DNA of 64,000 nucleotides from Stieleria varia (GCF_038443385.1 NZ_CP151726.1:5766001-5830000); one strand, 5' to 3'. Numbered from the stretch's first letter, positions 1 to 9,256 are shown. The notes: a model not told the origin generated them from the sequence alone. Made by a program: numbers and translations.

Positions 1-9
1 CCGGCAGCA

Positions 10-162
10 GCCTCAGGCCCACGGCTAGCGCCTGAGGCTCACTGGGGGCCACCAGCTGCAGCCTCAGGCCCACGGCTAGCGCCTGAGGCTCACTGGGGGC
101 CACCAGCTGCAGCCTCAGGCCCACGGCTAGCGCCTGAGGCTCACTGGGGGCCGCCAGCTGCG
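10..162. repeat. Three tandem copies of a 51-bp palindromic unit
   Basis: Three consecutive 51-bp units start at 10, 61 and 112 and are nearly identical. Each contains the inverted repeat GCCTCAGGC - 11 nt - GCCTGAGGC, so each can fold into its own hairpin. The same core returns at 40699-40785, once inverted and once direct, so this is a dispersed family and not only a local duplication. No ORF uses the unit. Its role is unknown; it could be a REP-like element. Confidence 0.9.
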
Positions 163-200
163 CCGGCAGCAGGGACATAAACTTGCGCAAACCCAAAAAG

Positions 201-280
201 ACACAACACCAAACTTTGAGCAGTCCAGCGACAATCGTCGTTCGACTTTCCAAGTCGAAAACGAACACCACCACCCGTTG
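201..280. repeat. Truncated copy of the dispersed hairpin element
   Basis: Bases 203-226 resemble the outer end of the element at 16464-16982 (CAACACCAAACTTT then AGTCCA). They are followed at once by one arm of its internal hairpin (CGACAATCGTCG then TTCGACTTTCCAAGTCG) and by the shared flank AACGAACACCACC. The left hairpin arm and most of the interior are missing, so this looks like a deletion derivative. The rest of 1-313 holds the 51-bp tandem array and no gene. Confidence 0.7.
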
Positions 281-313
281 ATTTCGTCATACAGAGCATG
301 GACCTACGGTTAA

Positions 314-1441
314 TCAGCTCAACTGTTGCTGAAAGCGGTCAAACAGGTAGTGGCTATCGTGGGGCCCCGAGGAGGCTTCCGGGTGATACTGGATCCCGAA
401 TGCATTGTGTTCGCGGTGACGAATGCCAGCGATCGTGTCGTCATTCAAGTGGCGGTGGGTGATCTCCAGGCAATCCGGCAGCGATTCTTCTTCGACCGCG
501 AACCCGTGATTCTGAGTCGTGATTTCGACTTTGCCGGTCGTCAAATCAAATACCGGCTGGTTCGCACCGCGATGTCCGAATTTCAACTTGAACGTTTTTG
601 CGCCGCAAGCCAGAGCGAGTAATTGATGCCCCAGGCAAATTCCAAAGATCGGTTTTTTGCCGACCAACTGGCGAATCGTATCATGCGCGTAGGTGAGCGG
701 TTCTGGGTCACCCGGTCCGTTGGACAAAAAGATCCCATCGGGCTCGAGCGCCAAGACTTCGTCGGCACCTCGGTTTCCGGGAATGATCGTGACGCGATTC
801 CCACGCGAGACGAAGTGGCGAGGGATGTTCCACTTCATTCCAAAGTCGAGGCAGACGATATGCTTGCCGGCTGGAGCTTGGCCTTGTCGTCGTTGATTGA
901 TTTCGATTTCAGACCATTCATCCAGTCGTGAATCCCAGCCGACGACGGAGTCAGGCACAACTTCGCTGACCAAATCGCGTCCAACCATACTGGGCGACGC
1001 CTTGGCTTTGGCGATCAGGCTTTCGTCGTTCAGATCGGTGGTGGAGATCACGCCTCGCATTGCCCCGACCGTTCGGATGCGTCGCACCAAGGCTCGCGTA
1101 TCGATTCCTGAGAGTGCGATCACGCCGTGTTGTTTCAGGTACGAACCCAAGTCGCCGTTTGCGCGATAATTGCTGTACACGCGGCTTTCTTCACGGACGA
1201 TGAATCCGGAGAGTGCTGGGGATTCGTGTTCCACGTCGATCGCGTTGACGCCGTAGTTGCCGATTTCAGGATAAGTCATCGTGACGATCTGGCCGCAATA
1301 ACTTGGGTCCGTCAGGATTTCCTGGTAACCGGTCATCGAAGTGTTGAAAACGACTTCTCCGGCAATTTCACCTTCGGCACCGAACGCGTGTCCGGCGTAA
1401 ATCGATCCGTCTTCGAGGGCTAGCTTGGCAGTTGCGGGCAT
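314..1441 (-). CDS. carA: Carbamoyl-phosphate synthase small (glutaminase) subunit
   Basis: This is the glutamine-hydrolysing subunit of carbamoyl-phosphate synthase. It passes ammonia to CarB for arginine and pyrimidine synthesis in the cytoplasm. The N-terminal CarA domain (from LALEDGS, with FNTSMTGYQEILTDPSY) is followed by a class I glutamine amidotransferase domain. The nucleophile elbow is GICLGHQ, and the His/Glu pair sits in IQYHPEAS near the end. At 375 aa it is close to the usual CarA length. I start it at the ATG at 1441 (MPATAKLALEDGS) because the upstream in-frame extension to 1507 does not look like CarA. carB is not in the window, so the two subunits are not adjacent on this side. 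Assignment is very secure. Confidence 0.97.
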   Translation of the reverse strand: MPATAKLALEDGSIYAGHAFGAEGEIAGEVVFNTSMTGYQEILTDPSYCGQIVTMTYPEIGNYGVNAIDVEHESPALSGFIVREESRVYSNYRANGDLGSYLKQHGVIALSGIDTRALVRRIRTVGAMRGVISTTDLNDESLIAKAKASPSMVGRDLVSEVVPDSVVGWDSRLDEWSEIEINQRRQGQAPAGKHIVCLDFGMKWNIPRHFVSRGNRVTIIPGNRGADEVLALEPDGIFLSNGPGDPEPLTYAHDTIRQLVGKKPIFGICLGHQLLALACGAKTFKLKFGHRGANQPVFDLTTGKVEITTQNHGFAVEEESLPDCLEITHRHLNDDTIAGIRHREHNAFGIQYHPEASSGPHDSHYLFDRFQQQLS

Positions 1442-1526
1442 GATTTGGCAGATCGCAGATGCGGGAAACAAGGCAAGGGTGATTGGATGCCTGAGGATAC
1501 CCCGCAAATCGAATTTACAGAATCCC

Positions 1527-3365
1527 TCAGGTGTCGATCAAATCGTCGGGAGACAGGATAGGGATCGCGTTTTCCTCGGTCTCCTGCTTTTCCCGCCAAG
1601 GTTTGCTCTCCTTGTAGCTCTCCAGTTCTTCTTTGAGTTGGTCCAATTGCTCGTTTTCTTCCGCAGTTCCCTGCTCAACGGCTTTGGTGCTCCACTCGAT
1701 AGCCTTTTCAAAATTGCCAACTTCGGCGTGCGCCGCGGCCAGTGTACTGAGAATGTGCGCCTCCTTGGCTTCGGTCAGCTCGACCGCTTTTTCGGCCAAT
1801 TCCAGCGAGCGTTTTCCGTTTCGCACGCCATCTTTGGGAGAGGTAGCCAGTACCCACGCGAGGTTGTTCAGGATGCCCGAGAGGATCACGGGATCGGCAT
1901 CGTCGCCCGAGGCCTTGATGGCTCGCTCGTAGTCCTCGATCGCTTTGGTGTGATCGCCGACCGAGAGAAAAGTGTCGGCGCGGAGGCGTAGGACGTTGAC
2001 GTTCTTGGGGTCGCGGTCGATGACGATCGTCATCGGTTCCAGGGCCAAGCGAGGCCGGTCGTCTTGGAGATACAGATTGGCAAGTTGCAATTGGCGGTAG
2101 TCCGCCGATGGATCACGCGAGACAAGTTCTTTCATATCGTTGATCGCATCGGCCATTCGCTTTTCTTCGATGGCGATCAAGCAGCGTACAAAGATCGCTT
2201 GTTCAGAAGACGCGACTTGAGGGGCGATTTTGATGGCGGCTTCCAAGTCATCCTTGGCGCTCTTGACGTCTTCTCGGCCGATCGACATTTCGGCTCTTTG
2301 CAGCAAGGAGATGGGATCTTTGGGTTGCAGCGCCAAGGCTTTGTTGAAGTCCGCCATGGCTTCATCTTCTTTCAAAGCCATCCGATTCAGGATCGCTCGC
2401 ATCCGATAGAGTCCTTCGCTCGGTTTGGCTTCCAGTGCTTTGGTCATCAACGCGATGGCGTCATCGAGTCGATTCAATTCGATCAATTGGTTGACGGCTT
2501 CCTGGGCAACGATTTGGTTTGTGGGGTCTTGGGCCAGGATATTTTCCAGGTCTTCCATTGCCGCATCGACGTCCTGCATCCGCAACCTTTGAGCGGCGCG
2601 AGCCTGCAAGGCTTGAATGTTCTCCGGATCGCTCTTGATCGCTTCGTCCAGATCGGCCAGACGCTCGGCCTCTTGGCCGGGGGCGTACGTCATTGCTCGC
2701 ATCAAGAGAGCGGCACTGCGTTCTCCTGGCTCGTCTTTCAGGATCTCAATCGCTCGCGTGGTCGACTCGTAAACGGCGTCCTTGTCGCCGCCGGGTAGCA
2801 ACATGTGCAAGCGAGCTTTCAGCAGCAGTGCTTCGACCAACTCCGGGTCTTGCTCGATGGCACGGTCAAGTGTTTGCAGGGCATTGTCACGCAACAGCAG
2901 TGCTTGCTGTCCCCGTGCTTGGCCGATCGCGCCGATCATCTGCTGGCTTTCTTGCAACAGCACCGAGGCGAGCATTTGTTTGGCAAAGGAGAGGTTTTCG
3001 CCGGTGAGCCCTTTTTTGATGGACAAATTCAACAGTCGCTTGACCGCTTCGAGATCCCGGCTGGATTTGGCATCAAATCTCAGAATGGCGGCTTCATCCA
3101 GATCATCTTGACCAGCGTCCACTTTGTTTGCCGTTGCGGTGTCCGCTTCGCCACTGTCGGTCTTGGTTTCGGCTGGCTTTTGTTCTGATGGCTTGTCCTG
3201 CTCCGCTGGCTTGTCCTGCTCCGCTGGGGGAGCCACCTCGGTGTCTTGGGCGGCCACGCGGATATCGCTCGAAATCGTCGCCAGGATCACGACAAACGCG
3301 ATGCAACAGAGTGGCGTGATGGCTGAGTGACCAGGTGCAATCCGACGCAACAAAGACTCGTTCAT
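1527..3365 (-). CDS. Secreted or membrane-anchored TPR-repeat protein
   Basis: A 612-aa protein with an N-terminal hydrophobic export segment (about residues 15-40, ending near VAAQD). A low-complexity Glu/Lys/Pro linker with repeated AEQDKP units follows. The rest, about residues 90-590, is a helical solenoid of tetratricopeptide repeats, with typical spacing such as ALLLKARLHM, AMEDLENILAQDPTN and ALEPMTIVIDRDPKN. TPR solenoids bind protein partners; no catalytic motif is visible, so the role is probably scaffolding in the periplasm. It lies 85 bp downstream of carA on the same strand, which looks like chance proximity. The specific function is not recognised. Confidence 0.85.
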   Translation of the reverse strand: MNESLLRRIAPGHSAITPLCCIAFVVILATISSDIRVAAQDTEVAPPAEQDKPAEQDKPSEQKPAETKTDSGEADTATANKVDAGQDDLDEAAILRFDAKSSRDLEAVKRLLNLSIKKGLTGENLSFAKQMLASVLLQESQQMIGAIGQARGQQALLLRDNALQTLDRAIEQDPELVEALLLKARLHMLLPGGDKDAVYESTTRAIEILKDEPGERSAALLMRAMTYAPGQEAERLADLDEAIKSDPENIQALQARAAQRLRMQDVDAAMEDLENILAQDPTNQIVAQEAVNQLIELNRLDDAIALMTKALEAKPSEGLYRMRAILNRMALKEDEAMADFNKALALQPKDPISLLQRAEMSIGREDVKSAKDDLEAAIKIAPQVASSEQAIFVRCLIAIEEKRMADAINDMKELVSRDPSADYRQLQLANLYLQDDRPRLALEPMTIVIDRDPKNVNVLRLRADTFLSVGDHTKAIEDYERAIKASGDDADPVILSGILNNLAWVLATSPKDGVRNGKRSLELAEKAVELTEAKEAHILSTLAAAHAEVGNFEKAIEWSTKAVEQGTAEENEQLDQLKEELESYKESKPWREKQETEENAIPILSPDDLIDT

Positions 3366-3516
3366 GGGAGCAACTCGACGCTGTAATTGGAAATGAAACC
3401 CGTAGGCTTCATTATTACGCGTCGAGCAATCCGTGCGTAGGTGATTCCTGGCTTGTGATGCGGAATCAGAGCGATTTCATCAAGAAATGTCCCGCAACAG
3501 CGATCGGGCGGAGTTC

Positions 3517-3984
3517 TCAGGCGTCGACAGTTTCGCCCGAGCGTGCCGTCAATTCGGCTTCCAGCTCGGCATTTCGTGCCTTCAAGCGGTTGAACTCGGC
3601 AACCACTTTGTTGTAGTCCACGGCGACTTCTTGCCAGTAGTCTCCATCGCGAAACTTGATCGTTTCCACGGATTCGCCTTTGGCGACATTGGCCAAAGAT
3701 GATCTCAGGCGATACATCGGGCCGGCAAAACGGTTGCTGAGCACCAGCGTGTCGCGAATGAAAACAGGGACCAGCATCACCATCACGCAGACCAGAGGGG
3801 CTTGAGCCGCAGCCGCATCTGACAGGGCCGATGCAAACGACGTGGAGCCGGCAGAAAAGATCAGGCGGACGAACATGCTGATCATCCCGAGACAGAGCAG
3901 CAGCAGTGCCCAGTGGCAAAGGATTCGCCGCGCAATGGCCCACTGAACCTTAGGGTCGACGAGCATTCGGTTGCGTTGAGACAT
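3517..3984 (-). CDS. Small membrane protein with HAMP-like region and C-terminal coiled coil
   Basis: A 155-aa protein with two predicted transmembrane segments, about residues 22-46 and 60-82. After them comes a HAMP-like stretch (NRFAGPMYRLRSSLANVAKGE) and a short coiled coil near the C-terminus (EFNRLKARNAELEAELTAR). HAMP segments normally relay signals across the membrane, but no kinase, cyclase or chemoreceptor domain follows, so it may act by association with another protein. The family looks typical of planctomycetes; I know no tested function. An AAAGAAG stretch lies just upstream of the ATG. It shares its strand with the TPR gene, 151 bp apart. Confidence 0.8.
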   Translation of the reverse strand: MSQRNRMLVDPKVQWAIARRILCHWALLLLCLGMISMFVRLIFSAGSTSFASALSDAAAAQAPLVCVMVMLVPVFIRDTLVLSNRFAGPMYRLRSSLANVAKGESVETIKFRDGDYWQEVAVDYNKVVAEFNRLKARNAELEAELTARSGETVDA

Positions 3985-4306
3985 CTTCTTTGCCTGCAGG
4001 ATTTTGTAGAAACAGGGAGCTTTTTCGATCAGAAGTTCCGGACTTTTTCACCGGCGTTGAAACCGTAGCTCAGCAAGTGACATGAAATCTGTCGGGCGAC
4101 CGTCATCTGTCCGATCCGAGAGGTAAAGCAAGCGTCTGATTCGGACAATCCGCACAACCGGTGCCACATTGCACCGATTTGCCGCTCCCCCGATTTGAGC
4201 CACGCGGTCCAAAGACGCATTGTGCCGATTATTTCACAGGTGACCGGGCTGGCTGTCCGCTTACCCGCCGCAGTAATCACCACGTCACGGATGACAGGTC
4301 ACAGCA
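3985..4306. other. Divergent intergenic region
   Basis: This 322-bp gap separates the divergent starts of the HAMP-like gene and the Pro-rich secreted protein, so it should hold promoters for both. I see no clear sigma-70 or sigma-54 site, no strong hairpin and no convincing small gene. Confidence 0.5.
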
Positions 4307-5503
4307 ATGTTAGGAATGAAATCACAAAGCGTTCGCACCCGCATTCAGGGCATGGACAGTGGACGTGCGGCAGCAAACGATGCAAAAACGTCGCAAGACT
4401 CCCGTTCCCGGCGGCGAAAGCGTCTCGCTATAGGACTTTTGACGGCCGCTTCGATGATCCCGGGCGTCTTGGCCGCGGGTTCGCTCACGGCCGCCGAACC
4501 GGGGCCGATGGGTGCCATGATGGACCGCGTCGGACGTTTTTGGGGTTTCGGCTGGGGCGACGGATACAACGCGTGTCGCGACGGCGGCTGCCAGCCCGGC
4601 GCGGACTTGCCCCCCACCTCATACACCGACATGCGTGCGCGACAGAGCCGACAGTACATCGGCGGGCCGGTGGTCTTGGCGGCACACGCAAACCAGCCGC
4701 ATTCGCATGCTCCCTGCGCCAGCGGAACGTGTTATCCGACATCCCAGCAGACCTTTGCGACCCACAGCCAGAGCGTCCAGGTTCCGAGGCAATATGCTCC
4801 GACGCAATTTGTTCCGACACCGGCTCCGCAGCCCCAGTTCTCATCGCCGGCCATCGCACCCACGCAACAGGAGTTGATGCCGCAATACAAACCGGCCGAG
4901 CCCGTTCCTACGTATCCACCCGCAACCGTTCCGACGGACTCGTCGCGTAGGGAATCTGAGCAAAATGAAAGCCTGCTGCCCGAGTCTCCGGGCGAGCGAG
5001 AACCGGAGATCATTCGCCCGGGGCAACCTCAGCCGGACCCCCTCGATGCACTTGCACCTCCTCGGGGCAACCAGCCTCCGATGCAGGATCCGCTAATGGA
5101 AACAGAGGATAGCTCGACCGAGTCGCCCAGTGATAGCCTGCTGGAACCATCGCGTGACACGTTGTTGGAGCCATCGGATAATGGGGGAGGTAGAGGTTCA
5201 ATCGAAGAATTGCCCGCGCCCGCCCCATCCGCCCGTCAAAACATTACACCCCGTCCGCCGGGGATGAAGCGCAGCGGCATCATCCAGGGGCCACTGCAGA
5301 TCGAATCCGTCCCGGCGCCGGAAGGCCAATTGTTGCCTCCTAAGTCGACAGCCCCGGAGCTTGACAGCACGTACCACCGATCGCCTTACTCGCCCAGACA
5401 ATACACGCCCGCTAGGCGTCCGGAGGCGGAGACTCAAGCTGAGACACAGCAGGAGCGGATCGCCAACGTTCCGCCGTGGCTGGTCATTCGTCAGCCCCGC
5501 TGA
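4307..5503 (+). CDS. Secreted proline-rich protein, planctomycete-specific
   Basis: A 398-aa protein. A basic stretch (SRRRKRL) precedes a hydrophobic signal segment ending near SLTAAE at about residue 65, so export is likely although the N-region is long. The mature start contains FWGFGWGDGYNACRDGGC, a Gly/Trp/Cys motif I associate with planctomycete exported proteins. The remainder is low complexity, rich in Pro, Gln, Ser and Glu, and probably disordered; it includes near-repeats such as DSLLEPSRDTLLEPSD. No enzyme domain is visible. A second ATG lies three codons downstream. Its 3' end overlaps the convergent VanZ-like gene by 13 bp. Confidence 0.75.
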   Translation: MLGMKSQSVRTRIQGMDSGRAAANDAKTSQDSRSRRRKRLAIGLLTAASMIPGVLAAGSLTAAEPGPMGAMMDRVGRFWGFGWGDGYNACRDGGCQPGADLPPTSYTDMRARQSRQYIGGPVVLAAHANQPHSHAPCASGTCYPTSQQTFATHSQSVQVPRQYAPTQFVPTPAPQPQFSSPAIAPTQQELMPQYKPAEPVPTYPPATVPTDSSRRESEQNESLLPESPGEREPEIIRPGQPQPDPLDALAPPRGNQPPMQDPLMETEDSSTESPSDSLLEPSRDTLLEPSDNGGGRGSIEELPAPAPSARQNITPRPPGMKRSGIIQGPLQIESVPAPEGQLLPPKSTAPELDSTYHRSPYSPRQYTPARRPEAETQAETQQERIANVPPWLVIRQPR

Positions 5504-5913
5504 CGCCAGGACTGCCAAAGCGTTCGCAGGGTCAGGTAGCACACAAGGGCGGCCGCCAGCCCCACGACATCGGCCTGAAAATCTTTCCAATCCGGCGTTC
5601 TGCCGGGGACCATGCCTTGAGTCCATTCGTCGATGCCCGCGTAGGCGATCCCCAGCACCATCACCACGGCGAATCGGATCATCAATCTGCTCGTGCCGGC
5701 GGTTGACGCCGCTTTCGTGCCACCTGACACGTAGCAGCCCAGTATTCCGAGGCCAAAATACGCCACGCCGTGCTTGAGTTTGTCGCTGACGGTCGGGACA
5801 AATTCGGGCATCTTGGGCAGATGCGTCCCCACAAAAATCGCGATCCAATACAACACCAGGGCAATGACGCCGAGTCTGGCCCCGAGTATGGTTATGTTCG
5901 TGATCGGTCGCAC
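5491..5913 (-). CDS. VanZ-like membrane protein
   Basis: A 140-aa integral membrane protein with about four hydrophobic segments. The pattern DKLKHGVAYFGLGILG, then AGIDEWTQGMVPGRTPDWKDFQADVVG is typical of the VanZ-like family (Lys-His in the second segment, Asp-Glu-X-X-Q and a D-X-X-A/V-N/G motif near the last). VanZ confers low-level teicoplanin resistance in enterococci, but most relatives have no known role, so resistance should not be inferred. The start is GTG; no in-frame ATG would preserve the first segment. Its last 13 bp overlap the end of the convergent upstream gene. Confidence 0.85.
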   Translation of the reverse strand: MRPITNITILGARLGVIALVLYWIAIFVGTHLPKMPEFVPTVSDKLKHGVAYFGLGILGCYVSGGTKAASTAGTSRLMIRFAVVMVLGIAYAGIDEWTQGMVPGRTPDWKDFQADVVGLAAALVCYLTLRTLWQSWRQRG

Positions 5914-5946
5914 TTGGTTCTCTCAACGTGGGTTCAGACATCCGTC

Positions 5947-6858
5947 ATGACAAAACTATCTCACAAACATTTGGCCGCCAGCTCGCGAATTCGCAGCGCG
6001 CCTGTTCGATTCTCTGTCTGGTGCACAGCACGATTCTCTGCTCGGTTCACAGCCCGTATGCTGCTTGCGGCAGCCCTGCTGGCGTGCCCCACACTCACCA
6101 GCAACGTCCTGGCGCAAGACTCGGGGAAGACCGATTCTGTCGCGAATGCTGCTGCAGACCAAGAGGGCGCGTCACAGAAAGACAACCAAGCCGACGATTC
6201 GAAAACCGATTCGAAAACCGATTCGGCGGCTGCCGATGCGGCTGCGAAGAAAAAGAAAGACGGCTGGATTGAACTCAAGGATTCCTGGAAACCGTGCGAG
6301 TTCGGCGGCGATGGCGAAATCACCGTCAACGACGGAACGATCACTTTGGACTACGGTTCCCCCATCACCGGCGTCAAATGGGGCGGCTCCTTTGATGGCG
6401 ACAAGGGCCTGCCGCGTGACAACTTTGAGATCGAACTGGAAGCCCAGCGACTGGACGGGTTTGATTTCCTGTGTGCATTGACGTTTCCTGTTGCTAAATC
6501 CCATGCGAGTCTCGTCATGGGCGGCTGGGGCGGCGGCGTCACAGGGCTCAGCAGCATCGATGGTTACGATGCCAGTGACAACCAGACCACCGTGTTTCAA
6601 TCCTACGAAAACAAAAAGTGGTACCGTGCCCGCGTGCATGTGGATCAAAATCAAATCATCGTTTGGGTCAATGATCAAAAGATGTTTTCGCATCCCCGCT
6701 CCGGACACGACTTTGACATTCGATTCGAGATGCAAAGCTGCACTCCGCTGGGATTGGCGAACTATGAATGCAAGTCCCAGATTCGCAACGTCCGAATTCG
6801 CCGCTTGAAACCATCCGAAATCACCAAGCCAGAGTCGGACGACGACAACGCGAACTGA
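5947..6858 (+). CDS. Secreted DUF1080 (3-keto-disaccharide hydrolase-fold) protein
   Basis: A 303-aa protein. A basic N-region and hydrophobic segment (residues about 35-58, ending NVLAQD) indicate Sec export. An Asp/Lys/Ser/Ala-rich linker with repeated DSKTDSK units follows. From about residue 95 the sequence has the concanavalin-like sandwich of DUF1080: [21 protein letters not shown], then [10 protein letters not shown], and the terminal [22 protein letters not shown]1080 domains are abundant in planctomycetes, and some hydrolyse 3-keto-glycosides; the substrate here is unknown. I chose the ATG at 5947 because it places the signal peptide at the N-terminus. tadA follows after 8 bp, so the two are probably co-transcribed. 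Confidence 0.85.
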   Translation: MTKLSHKHLAASSRIRSAPVRFSVWCTARFSARFTARMLLAAALLACPTLTSNVLAQDSGKTDSVANAAADQEGASQKDNQADDSKTDSKTDSAAADAAAKKKKDGWIELKDSWKPCEFGGDGEITVNDGTITLDYGSPITGVKWGGSFDGDKGLPRDNFEIELEAQRLDGFDFLCALTFPVAKSHASLVMGGWGGGVTGLSSIDGYDASDNQTTVFQSYENKKWYRARVHVDQNQIIVWVNDQKMFSHPRSGHDFDIRFEMQSCTPLGLANYECKSQIRNVRIRRLKPSEITKPESDDDNAN

Positions 6859-6866
6859 CGCTCGAT

Positions 6867-7385
6867 ATGAACTCACCAGATTCTGACACTCCCATGATCG
6901 ATGTCGACCAGCATTGGATGACGCGAGCATTGGAGTTGGCCCATCAAGCCGTCGAGTGCGACGAAGTTCCCGTCGGTGCGATCATTGTTCGTGACCACTC
7001 CATCATCGGAGCGGCCATGAACCAACGCGAAACGCTCAAGGACCCCACCGCGCACGCGGAAATGATTGCGATCACCCAAGCGGCCGCAGCAATGGAAGAT
7101 TGGCGTCTGGAGAAGACGACTCTGTATGTCACGCTGGAACCCTGCGTGATGTGCGCCGGCGCCATCCTGCAATCCCGAGTTCCCCGCGTGGTCTTTGGCG
7201 CGTCGGACCCCAAAGGCGGCGCGGTCACAAGTCTGTACGAATTGCTCAACGACAACCGCCTGAATCACCGTTGCGCCGTCACGGGAGGAATCTTAGCCGG
7301 CCCGTGCGGTCAAATCCTGACGGACTTCTTTGCCAGCAAACGCCAGGTCGGGCGACGCCCCTCTGCGGGGCGTTTGGACGTGTGA
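6867..7385 (+). CDS. tadA: tRNA-specific adenosine deaminase
   Basis: TadA deaminates adenosine 34 in the anticodon of tRNA-Arg(ACG) to inosine. The 172-aa product has the zinc deaminase signature: HAE at residues 63-65, with Glu the proton shuttle, and PCVMC with Cys 93 and 96 as zinc ligands. The segment [21 protein letters not shown] is characteristic of TadA within the cytidine/deoxycytidylate deaminase superfamily. [20 protein letters not shown] also fits the family. The ATG at 6867 follows the DUF1080 stop by 8 bp; an alternative ATG lies at 6894. The C-terminal [10 protein letters not shown] is an unconserved tail. Confidence 0.95.
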   Translation: MNSPDSDTPMIDVDQHWMTRALELAHQAVECDEVPVGAIIVRDHSIIGAAMNQRETLKDPTAHAEMIAITQAAAAMEDWRLEKTTLYVTLEPCVMCAGAILQSRVPRVVFGASDPKGGAVTSLYELLNDNRLNHRCAVTGGILAGPCGQILTDFFASKRQVGRRPSAGRLDV

Positions 7386-7700
7386 AACTGTGCCGGTTTT
7401 GCAGATTCTCGCATTTTTGCCATTTCTGTCAGCAAAGAAACTAAGCCTCGGCAAACCGACCGTCCGATACTACCGTCACAACCCGAACTTCCAACAGGTT
7501 CGACACTCCGCAAGAGCAATTTCGTGAGCACCAGTTTGATGCTTCGGATATCGGCGGCGAGGTCGTGTTCCAGAAAGAAACGATCGTGGGGGGACGTGAC
7601 CTGGGTCACGCACCAATCGATTTCGGGCGCCCAAATCCATGGCACGCGATGATTGAATCATCCGTGCTGCAAGAAACTTGATACAGATGGTGGAACAGCA
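7386..7700. other. Intergenic region with a short palindrome
   Basis: This 315-bp gap precedes the BBP7-type barrel gene. It contains the near-perfect palindrome CGTGACCTGGGTCACG at 7595-7610, which could be an operator or a weak hairpin. No promoter elements are clear enough to call, and I see no small gene. Confidence 0.5.
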
Positions 7701-8900
7701 ATGTCGGTACGGAAGCTGACGGCGAGTTTATTAACTGCCCTTTTGATGCTGAGCGGATTCGCAACCGCATCGGTCTCTGCACAGGAACACTTTCCCGCTG
7801 CAGATCCCCTTGCGTTTGATCCCGACTTTCGTTGGTTCGAGCCCATCTATGACATGGACTTGGCCGACCTCAAGCCCAAGCATCGAGCCAATACCGGTTG
7901 GTTTGCAACCTACGACCGACTGAACCTGTACGGTTCACGTCCTGAATTGAACGATCCCCAAGTTGCTGAAACCAAGTTGGACAGCGGTTGGGGCCATCGC
8001 TACGAAATCGGCTACATGTTGCCCGACGTAGACAGCGGCTGGCTTTTCAGCTCCGTTCAAAGCGGTGTCGGTGAGTTCTTCACCGTCGCACGTGAACGCG
8101 TCAACCGGGTCAACGAAGACGGATTTCAGCTGGGTGACGGCCTGGCCGGTCCACCCTTTGGATTCATCGTGCCCGCAGCCGACGACAACACACCCGGACT
8201 CAATACGCGGACGTACTTCGTCCAAGACACCGAGAACGTGTTCAGTTTCAACAGCTACGAACTGAGCAAGACTTGGCGAATGGAACCCTATCACTACGGC
8301 GGAATCATGGAGCCCATGGTCGGACTCCGCTGGTTCCGTATCGAAGACTTGGACTCGCGTCAAAACTACATTTCCTCGCTCGACATCGACCAGTCGATCG
8401 GCGGAAACCCGCCGCTGTCCGAATTCGGTGACGCGGTGGAGCAATTGACGACCAACCAATCGGTGACACAGAACGACACGCTGACCGCTCAATTGGGCTT
8501 CCGCTACACCAAGTTCCGTGATCGATTCACCTTCAGCAGCGATTTCCGAGCCTTTGCAGGCCACAACTGGCAGTGTGCTTACTCGACCACAGCAACTGAG
8601 ATCACGATCTACGACGGCACCGGAGTTGGTTCGGAAGTGGATAATATCCTGTATCGTCAGACTCGCCCCATCTATGAACGCAACGAAGAGTTTGTGGTCG
8701 GATTCGATGTTCGCGGCGAAGTCGGATACCAGGTCAGCAAGATGATCAAAGTGCGAACGGGGTTCCAGCTGATCGACATGGCTCGCGGCATCTGGCGAGG
8801 CGGTTCCAGCGCCAGCGGGGTCAACCCACTGGGCGGAGGCGACAACGATCAAGACCTGTTGCTCGTGGGTGCAACCTTCGGCATCGAGCTGAATCGATAG
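7701..8900 (+). CDS. BBP7-family outer-membrane beta-barrel protein
   Basis: A 399-aa exported protein. The signal peptide spans about residues 1-28 (hydrophobic core LTALLMLSGFATASV, cleavage near VSAQE). The remainder alternates aromatic and polar residues in amphipathic strands, with WFATYDRLNLYGSRPE near the start, GLRWFRIED mid-protein and a final strand LLLVGATFGIELNR. This matches the planctomycete BBP7 group, predicted beta-barrels of the outer membrane. Function is unknown; structural or porin-like roles are guesses. I chose the ATG at 7701, which begins the signal peptide. It is monocistronic, ending just before a strong terminator. Confidence 0.8.
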   Translation: MSVRKLTASLLTALLMLSGFATASVSAQEHFPAADPLAFDPDFRWFEPIYDMDLADLKPKHRANTGWFATYDRLNLYGSRPELNDPQVAETKLDSGWGHRYEIGYMLPDVDSGWLFSSVQSGVGEFFTVARERVNRVNEDGFQLGDGLAGPPFGFIVPAADDNTPGLNTRTYFVQDTENVFSFNSYELSKTWRMEPYHYGGIMEPMVGLRWFRIEDLDSRQNYISSLDIDQSIGGNPPLSEFGDAVEQLTTNQSVTQNDTLTAQLGFRYTKFRDRFTFSSDFRAFAGHNWQCAYSTTATEITIYDGTGVGSEVDNILYRQTRPIYERNEEFVVGFDVRGEVGYQVSKMIKVRTGFQLIDMARGIWRGGSSASGVNPLGGGDNDQDLLLVGATFGIELNR

Positions 8901-8930
8901 CCGCTCAGCAGACACGTCGCCCCACCATCA

Positions 8931-8972
8931 AAAAAAGCCGCGTCGAGGACTCGTCCTCAACGCGGCTTTTTT
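8931..8972 (+). terminator. Rho-independent terminator after the BBP7-type gene
   Basis: A GC-rich stem (GCCGCG..GAGGAC / GTCCTC..CGCGGC) with a two-base loop is preceded by a run of A and followed by a run of T. The A-run and T-run symmetry makes it potentially bidirectional, so it could also serve the convergent small gene ending at 9074. Confidence 0.9.
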
Positions 8973-9073
8973 CGTTGTGTGTGGTAAATACCAAAGTCGC
9001 TTTGGCAGGATGACTTTGGCAGGGCAAGTGGCCAATCTCACGCTTCATGCATGAAGAATCGGTTCCTTGATTC

Positions 9074-9256
9074 TCAGGCTTTCGCAGCCAACTCTCGCAG
9101 TTCGTCCAACTCCTGTGCCAAGCGGTGACGCAGCGGGCTCTCTGGACGCAACTCTTCTTCTAACAACACCTCAGCTCGATCAAATGTTTCTTCCCTGCGC
9201 TCAGGGGTAGCCATCAGTTCTCGAAACATTTTCTCAACGGTGGACTCGGTAAGCAA
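9074..9256 (-). CDS. Small acidic helical protein, unknown function
   Basis: A 60-aa hypothetical protein, largely charged and predicted all-helical, for example ERREETFDRAEVLLEEELRP and HRLAQELDELRELAAK. The proposed start is TTG at 9256, because AAGGAG lies six bases upstream, a near-ideal Shine-Dalgarno sequence. The nearest ATG at 9229 would drop nine residues and has a weaker site. It has no Cys, no membrane segment and no recognised domain. The ribosome-binding site and even amino-acid composition favour a real gene. Confidence 0.6.
   Translation of the reverse strand: MLTESTVEKMFRELMATPERREETFDRAEVLLEEELRPESPLRHRLAQELDELRELAAKA

Noticed and set aside
10-162. CRISPR-like array
   Set aside because: The units are contiguous 51-bp tandem repeats without spacers and no cas gene is present.
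4195-4950. Open frame overlapping the start of the Pro-rich secreted protein gene
   Set aside because: It is Arg/His-rich out-of-frame reading of GC-rich DNA, whereas the other frame has a signal peptide and Pro/Gln-rich exported sequence.
7935-8915. Long open frame antisense to the BBP7-type gene
   Set aside because: The sense frame has a signal peptide, beta-strand pattern and a terminator; the antisense frame has no such features.
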